Position numbers and translations under genes: made by a program. Positions 31,317-42,188 of a DNA stretch of 64,000 nt are shown here, one piece after another. The stretch is taken from the NCBI GenBank assembly GCA_947652605.1, contig OX393583.1:6117222-6181221 (forward strand), given 5' to 3'. The DNA is from Elmis aenea. Its lineage: Eukaryota > Arthropoda > Insecta > Coleoptera > Elmidae. Each line of letters starts with the position of its first letter. The first letter of the stretch is position 1. Under the pieces are notes generated by a model. It was not told the origin of the DNA. It did not search any database and saw only the letters and a program-made list of their open reading frames with translations.

Positions 31317-32036
31317 TTATCTCAAAGAGGAAGATTTGGTCCAATTAAAAGTACTTCAAACCTCTTATTTAAATCTAAACTAGACACACTGCGTTTGTTC
31401 TAGAATGTGTTCACAATACTTCAATACAAATGGCAAAGCAACAAAGACAACCTTTTTAATTCCAGTTCAAACCAATCATTTTAAAGAGAGCGCCGACCGA
31501 GCGCATTTCAAAATATTTTCTCGAAATAAAATGCACGGTACTACGTGTCATTCAAAACAAGACGAACAAATGATCTTAATGCAACATAATAAAAAGAACA
31601 ATTTATGTGAATCAGCTCAGACTGCGTCTAAAGACGTCCGTTAGTGACCAGACCAGTTCAAATCACCGGCCAACTCCTTTATATTCGCGAGATTTTTATG
31701 TCTTCGCCCCCTTTCTGATGTCGGACCCTTCGCTATATCAATTCAAAGGCAAATGCACGTTTCGTTCAAAAATTCTGCAATGCCTGTGTGTGCCCCACAA
31801 TGCAAATAGAGTTGGACCGGGTACGTCGTCGCTCGTGAGACACCATACATCGACAACCGGTACATTTTTTTGTTGAGAAACTAAAACTTTAACAGAACGA
31901 ATAACGAAAACCACGTCCAGTGTCATGTACACAGAGGAAATGGACCTCTTTGTCGTATAGAACGTAAAAGTGAAAAAATTGAAGTACTGGAGTTGAATTT
32001 CAGTTACCTAGCATTAATTGCAAGTTGATTCGATGT
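31317..32036. other. noncoding, apparently single-copy
   Basis: Moderate GC with overlapping frames on both strands (31405-31644, 31607-31876). No motif, start context or splice pairing supports any of them. Confidence 0.4.
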
Positions 32037-32079
32037 ACAGGGTGGGCAAATTTCGATGTTTTCATAGGGAATATCGGTA

Positions 32080-33009
32080 GAGTAAAGTGCCCTAATATGG
32101 AACAGTTACCTATTATGGAATACATCAGTTTTATGACAATGAATAAGCGATATCTGTAGAAAAGTATATGAACCTATTTGTACATTGATCACACATTCCC
32201 AAATGTTAAATAGTTAAAAAATATTCACTAGATTACATAACAGATTCAAATATATTTTTGACGTGCTACTGAGTTTTTAGGCTAAATCTTTCAGTGCAAA
32301 ATATTATATGCCAGGGTAAATGATATAAAATATTTTATTGCATGTTTATTTAGCATGAGCTTTTACATTTCAATTAAATAGACCAAAATTTTGATTGGGG
32401 CCATTTCATGTTTTACATATACCGATTTTTGAAATGTCACATTGATACCTAATATGGAATACATAGAGGTGCCTTATAATGAATATGATTATGGTCACTA
32501 AGTACAGCAATATGGGTTCAGTGTCAAAAGTGTCAGAAATGGACAGAAGAAAAATGTGCAAAATATCTAAAACAATTTTATTGTCCTACCTGTAAAAAAT
32601 TAATACATTATCACCAATTAGTTCGAATGACACTTGAATTATAATTTAATTTGCATAAATAACAGAGTTTTGGTTTGGTTTAAGTAATAACGCAAATCAG
32701 AAAGAAATAAAAGATTAATCTACGAGCAGTTGTTTATTTTAATGTATATGTCCCATATAATTCTATATTCCATATTAAGAACCCCTAGTATTCCATATTA
32801 GGTTCCCCGGGAGCTTAATATGGAATAGTAGTAACATTAAAAAAAAATAGCTATATAAGAAATATCTACTGTAATATCGTACCAGAATTCGAGTAATGTG
32901 TTGCGTATTCATTACAAATTCCTTACAATTTTTTTGCAAAATTTTGTGGGAGAAATGTGAATATTATTGCCGAAAACAAAAAAGTATTCCATATTAGGGC
33001 ACTTTACTC
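32080..33009 (+). mobile_element. TA-flanked element with TIR GAGTAAAGTGCCC
   Basis: GAGTAAAGTGCCCTAATATG at the left and its complement at the right, with TA at both borders (32078-32079 and 33010-33011). Words such as TATTCCATATTAGG recur inside both arms. The interior keeps the 3' coding end of a transposase (see 32513-32644). A truncated opposite-strand copy is at 45996-46614. TA target and residue content suggest the Tc1/mariner/pogo superfamily. Confidence 0.82.
32513..32644 (+). pseudogene. PHD-like zinc-finger end of a transposase
   Basis: The frame gives WVQCQKCQKWTEEKC, then FYCPTC, and stops at 32642-32644. The pattern C-x2-C...W...C...YCPxC is that of a PHD finger. Some insect DDE transposases of pogo type end in such a finger (from memory). 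The His expected two residues after the Trp is Glu here, whereas the copy at 46083-46175 keeps WTHEKC. This copy has therefore lost a metal ligand and has a longer tail, because the stop is missing after the last Cys. Confidence 0.7.
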
Positions 33010-33011
33010 TA

Positions 33012-34002
33012 ACTATAAGAGGTATCAAAAAACGGACCGCGCATCCTCGATCTCTTTTTTCGAGAAAAAGTTAATGGTGAAAACTAAAATTGGTTATCGT
33101 CTTTTGTTTTCGAGTTATCGCCGATAACTCGATTTTTCGACTTTTTTTAATCAGGGTCCTTTTCGCTTACCTGATACGTTATCAAATGATATGACTTTGC
33201 AAACGATTAAACTCGCAAAATAATTCTTTAGATATATGATTTACTTATTGCCTCATTACAATAATTTTTATAATCAGTGGTCCATATTATCGACTAATTG
33301 TACAACCCATACTCCTGCATTTCTTTTTCCATTGTTCTTTCTTTTATTACTCCTTCAAAGCTAATTTTGAAAAAAATTGTTGGAGGACTGAAACCTTTTT
33401 TGTAGTGAAAGTAAGTCGGGAAAAACGAAACTAACAGAAAAATCGAGTGTTCCTAAGAATATAAACAAGGAATGTTTCTACACTGTGCGGAGAAACTTCC
33501 AGACCCGCAGTTTGCTCGAGTTATCCCCCACAGAATATGTAATACGAATCATTTATTTATACTAACAACTTGCGCCTATTCCGCTGAACGCTTTCACTAC
33601 GTTTCGCATAATAATTCAACGAAATATCAATATACCTCTTAAACAATTTACAAGATAACCTTACAAAACACCATCGTCCGATCAAAAAATAGTATAATAA
33701 TAAAAATAAATCTGCAAAAACAAGAGACTGTCGTAAAACCTACGTATTATGAAATGTAACCGAACTTCCTTGACCTTTTCTGCTTGTCCAGACAATTTTT
33801 TTTGTACTGTGTTATATTAGAAACACACGAACATAGGTGATCATTAGATGGAGTCGATTAACGAACTTTGGTTTATGGGGAATTATCCTTCGTCTGTAGT
33901 TGGAATTTTAATTAATTACAAATAAGGCTGTTTTAAGATAACAATCCTTGGGATATTATTATGAACATTAAATTTTTTTCTGTGTTTTGTACCTACTGTT
34001 AT
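33012..34002. other. noncoding stretch
   Basis: The first 150 bases belong to the outer Tc1-type fragment. The rest is AT-rich with nothing supportable. Confidence 0.45.
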
Positions 34003-34003
34003 A

Positions 34004-34335
34004 CAGGGTGGTTCACATAAAAGGGCCACACTATTGGGTTCTCGTAAACGGTAACAGCTACAAAGAAGTTTAAATTAGACAAATTGTTCCGTTTTCGGAG
34101 ACCCATTCAGTGATGCTTTAATGTTTTAAAAAAGTTCCATGGCACGCTAGATAATAAACAAAAATCAAAATAAGTACTTTTTTTAAATCGTTAATAACTC
34201 GGTTATACTTGATGGTACAAAAATATTTTTGGGGAAAAAGTTGTAGATTTTTTTACGCACTATAAAATGGTAATTATTCTAATAGCATTCTATTACTTCG
34301 TATAGCATTCCTTAATTTTATATAACACGTTAAGA
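34004..34335 (+). mobile_element. Tc1-type MITE end, truncated
   Basis: TA|CAGGGTGGTTCACATAAAAG opens at about 34004, with no complementary end before the LINE at 34343. Noncoding. Confidence 0.55.
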
Positions 34336-34342
34336 ATATAAG

Positions 34343-35384
34343 ACCCAGTCTTTATATTAAGACAAACAATAGGAAAGAGCTTAATAAAAAAAACAAGGAA
34401 ATACATTTAGGTTTTATAGACTTGGAAAAAGCATTCGATAAAATCAAAAGAAAAGACGTATGGAGGGGTCTAAGAAGGAAGGAAAATAGAAATAGAAACA
34501 ATCGACATAATAAAAGCGATGTACGAAAAAACGGTAAATATTGTAAGAACACAAAATGAAGAATCGGAAGAGTTTAAAACAAAAGAGGCCTTAAAACAAG
34601 GATGCGTGCTCAGTCCACTATTATTCTCAGTAGTCATAGATGGGGTAATTAAAGGAGTAAAACAAAAAATGAGATCGTTTCACCTAGGCAACTGGAAAAT
34701 GGAAAAAATTAACATAACGGAGCTGATGTTAGCAGACGACATGGTCTTAGTAGCAGAAACAGAAAAAAAACTGCAACATAATTTAGAAACTAAAGCAGGA
34801 ATTGGAAAAAATTAATATGAAAATAAATACCGAAAAAACTAAAACTATGATCGTTACAACAGAAAACAAAGAGCATATCATCACTTTAAATGGGCTTAGG
34901 TTGGAACAGGTGGAAAGCTTGAAATATTTAGGAGTGATCATAGAGAAAAATGGAGGAATGTACAAGGAAATAAGCGAAAGGACAGGAAATGTGGGAAGAA
35001 TATTTAACAGTTTAAGAACAACATTTTTGGAAATAGAGAAGTCCCAAAACGAACAAAAGTGGAAGTGGTCAAAAAGGTAGTAACTCCGGCACTTTTATAC
35101 GGAATTGAAACGTGGACACTCACAAATAAAAATAGTAGCCGAGTGATAGCAGCTGAAATGAGATTTCTAAGAAAAATCCAAGGAAGAACCAAAAAAGATA
35201 GAATCAGAAATGAAACATATAGAGAACAATTACAGATAAAATCAGTCGAAACAAAAATACAAGAAAGACACCTGGGATGGTTGGGGCACATTTATAGGAT
35301 GAAAGAAGAAAGGTTAACCAGAAAACACAACTCAACAGTCCCACACCTAACAGTAGAAGGACTCATGGCTAAATAATAATAAAT
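34343..35384 (+). pseudogene. LINE reverse transcriptase, 5'-truncated and frameshifted
   Basis: In order: HLGFIDLEKAFDKIKRKD (motif A, near 34410), KQGCVLSPLLFSVVIDG (motif B, near 34600), LADDMVLVAE (catalytic, near 34733), LKYLGVIIEKNG (near 34920), and the tail ALLYGIETWTLT...AEMRFLRKIQGRTKKDRIRNE with HLGWLGHIYRM. Three frames are needed (breaks near 34395, 34800 and 35060). The 3' end has AACTCAACAGTCC...GAAGGACTCATGGCTAAA and an AAT-rich tail at 35371-35384. It is the endonuclease-RT LINE type common in insects. The catalytic YADD reads LADD. Confidence 0.88.
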
Positions 35385-36043
35385 TTATTTTTTGAAATCT
35401 ACACAATATTTCGGAATTGAAACAAAATATTTTGACATAATTTGTCGTTAAATTTGCAGCCTAAAATGCATTATTACACGACTGAGCAAAACTTTCGCCC
35501 AACGAATAAGAAATAACAATTTTACAGGCAATTTTACAAGCAATTATAGTTTGATCTCTTTTTAATTCGCAATTTCTTGAACAAAAGTAAAGCCAAGTTA
35601 CTTGGAGCGGCAATTTTTGTTTCTTTTAATCTTACGGTTTGGATTTTGCCCATGAAGAGCCCCAAATTTTGGACGCGCTTTTCGCAAATGTTTCTTACAC
35701 GAAGTAACTTTTGTTTTTGCGTTATAAACCAATAAATTGTTAGTGTTTTGTTTTATTTAGGCGAGTCATTTAACATTTGTTGGAAGTTTTCGTTACCGAT
35801 CAAGTTGTATGTCTTTGTGTGACGTGCAGTTGTCTGTGTTTCGCCAAATTCGGGCTAGTTCAAGCACCAAATTTGAGGCAACGAGGAACGTTGCTGCAGA
35901 TGCACTTTTTCACAAGTTAAATTGTATAGTGCAATGCGCATCGTGAGATCAATATGTCCATGGCTCGTACAGTCTCGTCGCTTTTCGTCCACGTTTAATG
36001 CAAGCCTTAATTACGCGTTTTTTTTTTTTATCACAGTCGTCGT
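35385..36043. other. noncoding, becoming GC-richer toward 36 kb
   Basis: No supported gene or repeat. Composition rises toward the island that follows. Confidence 0.45.
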
Positions 36044-36450
36044 CTATCGGCCCTCGCCAGTGCAATCACACGCATGCAGTATAAAAATCTCCTGAATTAT
36101 TAGCACCGAGCGAGCCGCGAGTTTGAAAAAGTTGGCAACTGCATAGGAAGTGCATGATGCGTTGGCAGTTCGGCGTCGCTCCGGCGATGGCGCTCCTTTC
36201 CGGGGGACACTCGGCGCTAAGACGTACGTCGCTGCAGAACGCGCAAAGTGCAGGTGCAGTTGCAGGCTCCTGTGCGTGACCGGTACGTCTGGGATCATCG
36301 GGCGATTCAAAATAAAGCAAAATGTCTGTTGAACTCGCTGCGTGCTGGTAACTGTGCGTTCTCCGACAGAAAATAGCGCTTCGCTTTTGTCCAACAAAAA
36401 AATGAACGCGATTTTTGTGCTCCAAGTGCTGGTTTAGTGGTGTCGCTTGT
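36044..36450 (+). promoter_or_regulatory. CpG-rich island with TATA box
   Basis: TATAAAA at 36080-36086 precedes about 350 bases with the highest CpG content of the window (GAGCGAGCCGCGAG, CTCCGGCGATGGCG). Two overlapping minus-strand frames (36044-36397, 36066-36425) and a plus-strand frame have no motif. A donor-like CCG|GTACGT is at about 36279. A promoter with a noncoding exon is the simplest reading. Expression is unproven. Confidence 0.4.
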
Positions 36451-39130
36451 TTTTTTAAATTTTTTAAACAAACCTTGCGACATATTGCTAGTTTGTGTTA
36501 ACACATCCGTGCTTCAGGAATCCTTGACATGGTTAAGAACACTTTAACCCGGTATGTTTTAGCTTTTAAGAGCCCTGTTGCTAAGGGCCTAATTTTTCTA
36601 CAAATCCACAATTTAAAACAGCCAAAAACGCTATATTAAACAACAATCAAACACATCTAGTAGCTTAGTCACCGGGTTTTCGCGAATCTGTAACGGATTT
36701 TGCCCGCATTGCGTCCCCAAACAATTCCAAATTAATTTTTTTCTCGCTAATTGCGTGAAGTAACCGCGGTAATTTTTTTAAAATCGAGTTTGTTCGTGTT
36801 TCCCTGTCGATTTCAAACGATTTTGCTACTTAGCAGGTTAATTTAACCCCGCCATTTTGTTTTCTGTTCGAGTCGATTGTCACTTGTCGACCCAGGCAAG
36901 ATTCTTATACGTATTTATGGCGGTTTCAATGTTCGTAAATAGCATTTAGTTGTGAATTTGTGCAGTTGGCCGATTGTGGCCTTTTTTTCTGCGCTTATGG
37001 CGTAGTAAATTTTCGCGAAAACGACGCTTGTGAATCGGAATCGTCGGTTGGACGATGGTCGTTTGTTTGTGCGCTTTGCGATTGTTTTTTTTCGTTGTTA
37101 AATGTGCGAAAAAGCTGGCTAGGCCTAAAAAATTGCCGTGAATGGACGCGCAACCAAGTTTTGGAAATTTAATTTTGTCGGTTTTAGTTCTGATGTGCAA
37201 TTTTTATGGCCCTGAAGCATTTTAAATATGAAAATTAAACGTTTTATGATGCGCCTGAGTACCTAATGCTCATGTGAAGTTTGGTATGCACATTTTATTG
37301 AAGTAATTATAAAATATTTTTCGTGGCGCAATTATTAAAAATTTTGCTTAAAATGCGTGGGGGTTTATTGCAAAAAAAAGCAAGGCTTTTGATATAAGTT
37401 CAGAGAACAACCAAAATTATCTCAATTATTAAGACCTGGTCGGTCAAAAATTGGTCCTGTAATTTTTCGTAGCAAAACGAACATTTTTTTCCAATTATTA
37501 CAAATAGTTTTCTTTTAAATTCAAAATCGAAATCGTTTTATGGTTCATATCTAACTTGCACGGGGTACATAATTTAATTTTGGCCACTGTGAGGGATATT
37601 TCGTAATGTAAGCGAGAAAAAATAAGATTAAATTAGCCAAAAAATACATATTATAACAGAACCCAATATGTAGCAATCTCCAAACCTTTTGAAAATTGCC
37701 TAGATAACTTGATGAGGGAAAATAATTGCAATTTTACGATTTTTTCTGTTTTATTTCATTCCTATTTTGTAAAATTAATCTGAGTTTTTGTGCTATGTAA
37801 TAATTTCACAAGCCAAATGTGCTGGTAGTATAAGTATAAGTTCACTTAGTTGCAGAGATTAAACAGTAAATTTAGATTTTCTTTTGGGCGCCATTTTAGA
37901 AATTTGCTTGAATAGGTAGCATCAGTTATTCTCTTTCCCAGGGCCTGAGAGGGGGGGATGGGGTAGAATTTCCCGGGCCAGGGATTCACAGGGGCCAGGA
38001 CACATCCCACAGTTTGTTTTAATAAAATAAATTTCCAAACAATTTGCTCACTTGGGCCCCATGTACATTTTTCCCCTAGGCCCTGCAACGTTTCTCGAAG
38101 CCCCGCAGGTTTTTCCAGTAACGTATCACTTGTTAAAGCATTAAAAGGTTACCTATGCCATATTTTTGAGAAATAATAGATTTCTAAAAAATTATTATAA
38201 ACAAAAATAAGTCACTTTTGACTTTCGACTTGCGTTTGTTTGTTGAAAAAAAAAACAACACCTTTCATACCCAGCGCGGTAAAAAATTTGAAGTTGTGGG
38301 TGAATGAATGAATTTTCTTTAAGCGATGCATAAAGGAAAAAAATAACAAATGCTATGTATTTATTTAAATCAGGTCCACAAGCAAAGTAAAAATTAGCTG
38401 CCATTTTTTTGTATTGAAGTTTCCATGGAAAAACCGTTACCATCTATTTATTTTGCTTATAAAATTGTCATGAAGCATACAAATTCTCATTTTTATTTTA
38501 GAACTCAGCAGAAGAATCAAATAAAATAGCCAATCCTAATTTCGTTTGTTTTTTAAAGTTTTCTGTGGATTAAAAAAAAATTCTGAATATCGCCATACGT
38601 ATTTAAGCTCTGTTATAAGCAATTGTTTGCTAATTTAATCGAATTCCCGTCTTATATTAAGCAGGACCTCCCTAAGTGGTTCGAATTCAGTGTTTTAAAC
38701 CCTAAACAAATTTCAGTCCATTTATTTTGTCCATATTTAACTATTTTGAGAACAATCAGGTCATTTATACACACATTTTCGCACAAAAAACTTTATTCTC
38801 TTGCCTTTTTTGATTTTGCAAAACGTTTTTAGTCATCTGAGGCCATTTTGTGCCAATTTTAACGACTTGTTTATGTGCTAAACGACTACTATTGTAAAAA
38901 CATAAGTGCGAAGAATCGTACAAGGTTTATAGTACTTATGGCTAAATAAAATATAGACCTGGGTTGATTTTTTTAAGCTTAATCTATGCAGATAAAAACG
39001 AATTAGCCTTGTTTATACTTACTGAATTATTTAGAATTATTTTGAGCGCATAATAATACGGAAAAAGTGCTGTAGTGTAAGGGAACGACCTATATTTTAA
39101 CAAATTTTACAAGAGCTTGAAAATTTACTT
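36451..39130. other. noncoding, with a GC-rich relic at 37935-38110
   Basis: About 36840-37160 is another moderately CpG-rich pocket. At 37935-38110, GGGCCTGAGAGGGGGGG, CCCGGGCCAGGG and CCCCTAGGCCCTGC resemble the GGGCC-rich relics near 18.1 and 47.2 kb. The remainder is AT-rich. Confidence 0.4.
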
Positions 39131-39208
39131 TTTTTGGTAGAATGATGTACAGAACAAACATGTATTTTTTTTTAAATTTACATGTAGTTGACTGTAGCTT
39201 CATAAGAA
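39131..39208 (+). repeat. left outer arm of a split palindrome
   Basis: TTTTTTGGTAGAATGATGTA and the following CAACAAACATG are complementary to 44512-44555. GTAGTTGACTGTAGCTTC at 39186 is complementary to 42164-42188. The right arm is divided by the 42189-44493 insertion. Confidence 0.8.
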
Positions 39209-39554
39209 ACATTATTTTTGTCTAAATTTAATGGCATAAAGGTTACCTATATGTAATATTTGTGGTTTTTAATAAAAAGAGAAAATTGAGTAGTAAATCC
39301 TTTAAACAAACATAAAGCCATTAAAAAATTATACACTTATCTACAATATCATAATAACATTGTTTATCTGTTTGTCAACTTTGTATTTGTTTTTGTAAAA
39401 AACAGTATAAATTGGTTTTACATGTGTTCAACAAACATATTATAATATCAACATAATAGCATATAATTTAGTCTTCATGAAATGAAATAAACCATAATTT
39501 TAACTACAGGGTAGAAATGTAATTTATTAAATTTTCTTGGTAGCTTCTTAGACC

Positions 39555-39760
39555 CAGCGGTTTCCAACCTTTTGTGGTCTAGGATCACTTTTTATGTCAA
39601 ATTCGTACCCGACTTTTAAAGAATTATAAAATTATTTTCGCAAAATAGTATTGTTAATTAAAGTACCTATTGCATGGGCATAACACAGGTAAATACATAT
39701 AGGCAAAAATTAATTATTAAAAATATAAAATCCTTCAGATCGACGTGTTGGAGACCACTG
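39555..39760. mobile_element. hAT-type MITE
   Basis: Left end CAGCGGTTTCCAACC, right end GTTGGAGACCACTG. TTCTTAGA before and CTCTTAGA after match at 7 of 8, but the left copy is offset by three bases (CCC) from the TIR. Same class as 15191 and 25908. Confidence 0.7.
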
Positions 39761-40317
39761 CTCTTAGACAAACTGTAATTTTTATTTAAAAACAAATTAT
39801 TGAACAATTGTAGTTAATTGAGGACATAAACAATATATCACCAAATGAATGTAGCCACTTTAGGATGCGTGCGAATATTAACAAATTTTTATGCACATTT
39901 TATTTCTATAAGCTACTACAACCAGCAAATGCAAGATTTACAAAATTTGCTGATGTTGGATTTACATCTTTACTTGGAAGGCCATTAAATATTTAAAAAT
40001 ACAGGATTTTAGAGTAAGCCTTTTAAAGTGAATTTTATCCATTTTAATTGCCTCATAAATTTCACCATTTTTGAGATCCTTATACAGGTCCTACTGACGA
40101 CTGTTTTTTGACTGTAAGTGAAAAACAATTTAAAGTACTAAAAAAGCAAAAACATTTCATGTTGTAACCTATCAAAACTCGTTATTTGTTTGGCATTAAA
40201 TCGTTATGCAACTGTTTCATTTTTTAAATTTTATTAATAGCCTGCAAGCCGACCAGGTAATGATTTTAACATCATATTGAAATGCCGTAACCGATTCGCC
40301 CCATGGTGCCCTTTTAA

Positions 40318-40822
40318 TTGACTGCTAGACGTTGTTTTTTATTTTTAATGCCAGGGCATGTTTGGATAGTTAATTATAACATTATTTGTGCAAAAACAAA
40401 TGCTCACAGAAACTATGGCATTCGAACTCAGAGCGAAATTGTTTTGTTCCGAGACGGATTCGTTATTTTAGGAATTTGTTTTCGCGTGTCATTTGTTTTT
40501 CTGTAGCTAGAGGAATTTGTTTCTGAGTGCTTATGATATATTGTTACAAAAACAAAGTTGGTGCATTTATTGTTATACTGCTGTGCGATTCACAAGGCAA
40601 AATCCGGGAAAATCCTGAACAATTACGAAACTGTCAAACACACACATTTTTCATTTTTTTAAAAATTATTTCAGGGTTTTTTGGTTTGTTATATTCGCAC
40701 ACCCTACAGAGCGCATTTAATAGCCAATATGGCGTCCTTTGCACTCATGACCTTTAGTTTTTTGGGTTTTTCGCGAATAATTGTACTTAAGAATGGAAAA
40801 GTTAAATAGATAACACAACTTC
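40318..40822. other. noncoding, short frames only
   Basis: ATGGCGTCCTTTGCACTC at 40729 resembles the start of the signal-peptide exon at 11650 (ATGGCGTCAAATGCACTG), but no donor or signal peptide follows. Probably a coincidence. Confidence 0.35.
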
Positions 40823-42159
40823 TATATTTTACAACAAGAGATGAAAGTCCAGTTTTTTTCGTTAGGTGAGATTTGTTCACGAGCCACGAAGCGGCGAGTG
40901 AGCAAATCTCGCGAACGAAATAACCGATATAGAACGAACGTTAATGTAAACGAACCAAATGACAATAATTATTATGTATAAAGTATTAATTATTCATTTT
41001 ATTTTCATAGCGACACCTCCACACTGACATTGACATAAATAAAATTATAACCTGCAAACGAAATATATTTAATATTAATTTTTGTAGTACCATTCTTTTA
41101 TATAAAATGCTACATTAAAATTAAATTATTTGATTAGAATATTAACGCAATTTTAATTAATTATGAGTTTAAGCTTAAAAAAATCGTAAATTTTACACTT
41201 TGATGTGGACATTGACAATATTTCGCCACTAGTGGCGAAATAGTATATTGTACAACTCGTATGACTGAGCCACTCGCCTGACGGCTCGTGGCTCAACTGT
41301 CATACTCGTGTGAAATATTCTTTCAGCACGAGTTGTACACTATGCTTTTCCGACGACCATTTAGACATAATCATTAATTCTGCAAAAAAATTGTGAAAAT
41401 AACATTTTTTTGACGTTGGTGACACTTGACATTTGTGAGGTTAGATTTTCTTCACGTTAACTTGACAGCGCGTTTAGCGTGTGTAATGTAGCGGAAATCG
41501 TCACTTTACACACGCAAAGTGCACTTTGCACACAATTTCCGGTGTCATGCGCAATTTGTCATTTTCAGTAGTAGTAAGTCGTGCGAAATTACTCGCTTTA
41601 CATAGTGGTCGTCGGAAAATTAATTTTTCTACTTATGTATATGAAAGTTGTCATTTTCTCACTGCCTGCCCTACATGAAAGTTATACTTTTTTACACTAG
41701 TGGCGAAAATGTCAATGTCAAAATCAAATTGTAAAATTTACGATTTCTTTTTAGCTTAAACTTGCAATAAACTAAAATTGCGTTAATATTCTTATGAAAT
41801 AATTTAATTTTAATGTACCATTTTATATAAAAGCCTAACAATGTTAAAAAAATTATTATTAAATAAATTTCGTATGCAGGTTATAATTTTATTTATGTCA
41901 ATGTCAGTGTGGAATTGTCGCTATGGAAATGAAATGATTAATTAAAACTTTATACATAATCATTGTCATTTGGTTCGTTTACATTAACGTTCGTTCTATA
42001 GGTAATATAATTTTAATTTCGTAGAAAAAATAGCATTTACGACTCGAGATGAAATCAGTTTTTTTTCGTTCGTGCGATTTGCTCACTCGCCGCTTCGCGA
42101 CTTGAATAAATCTCACCTCACGAAAAAAACTGGACTTTCATCTCTTGTTGTAAAATATA
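40823..42159. mobile_element. foldback element, 1.3 kb
   Basis: The arms (about 40823-41235 and 41696-42159) are complementary over more than 400 bases, starting TATATTTTACAACAAGAGA. Ends of TA|TATTTTAC suggest a TA target. The arms carry GAACGTTAATGTAAACG and CACTAGTGGCG. The centre (41236-41695) is a different palindromic unit. A single arm recurs at 28108-28566. Confidence 0.85.
41236..41695. repeat. central palindromic unit of the foldback
   Basis: TTTTCCGACGACCAT at about 41346 pairs with ATAGTGGTCGTCGGAAAA near 41622. TGTACAACTCGTATGA and GCACGAGTTGTACA pair around 41248-41341. CpG words (CACACGCAAAGTGCACTTTGC) lie between. It looks like one or two further MITEs inserted at the centre. 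Confidence 0.6.
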
Positions 42160-42188
42160 CTATTCTTATGAAGCTACAGTCAACTACA

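Larger units (their letters stand above)
32037..33150. mobile_element. outer Tc1-type fragment carrying a nested element
   Basis: TA|CAGGGTGGGCAAATTTCG opens at about 32038. The sequence before 32080 (GGGAATATCGGTA) continues after 33009 (TAACTATAAGAGG), so the 32080-33009 element sits inside it. No right terminus seen. Confidence 0.5.

Noticed and set aside
36044..36425. Two overlapping minus-strand frames of 117 and 119 codons
   Set aside because: High GC lengthens chance frames. Neither has a motif, and the island reads better as a promoter.
40729..40810. Second copy of the signal-peptide exon (ATGGCGTCCTTTGCACTC)
   Set aside because: Only the first few codons resemble 11650; no hydrophobic core and no splice donor follow.
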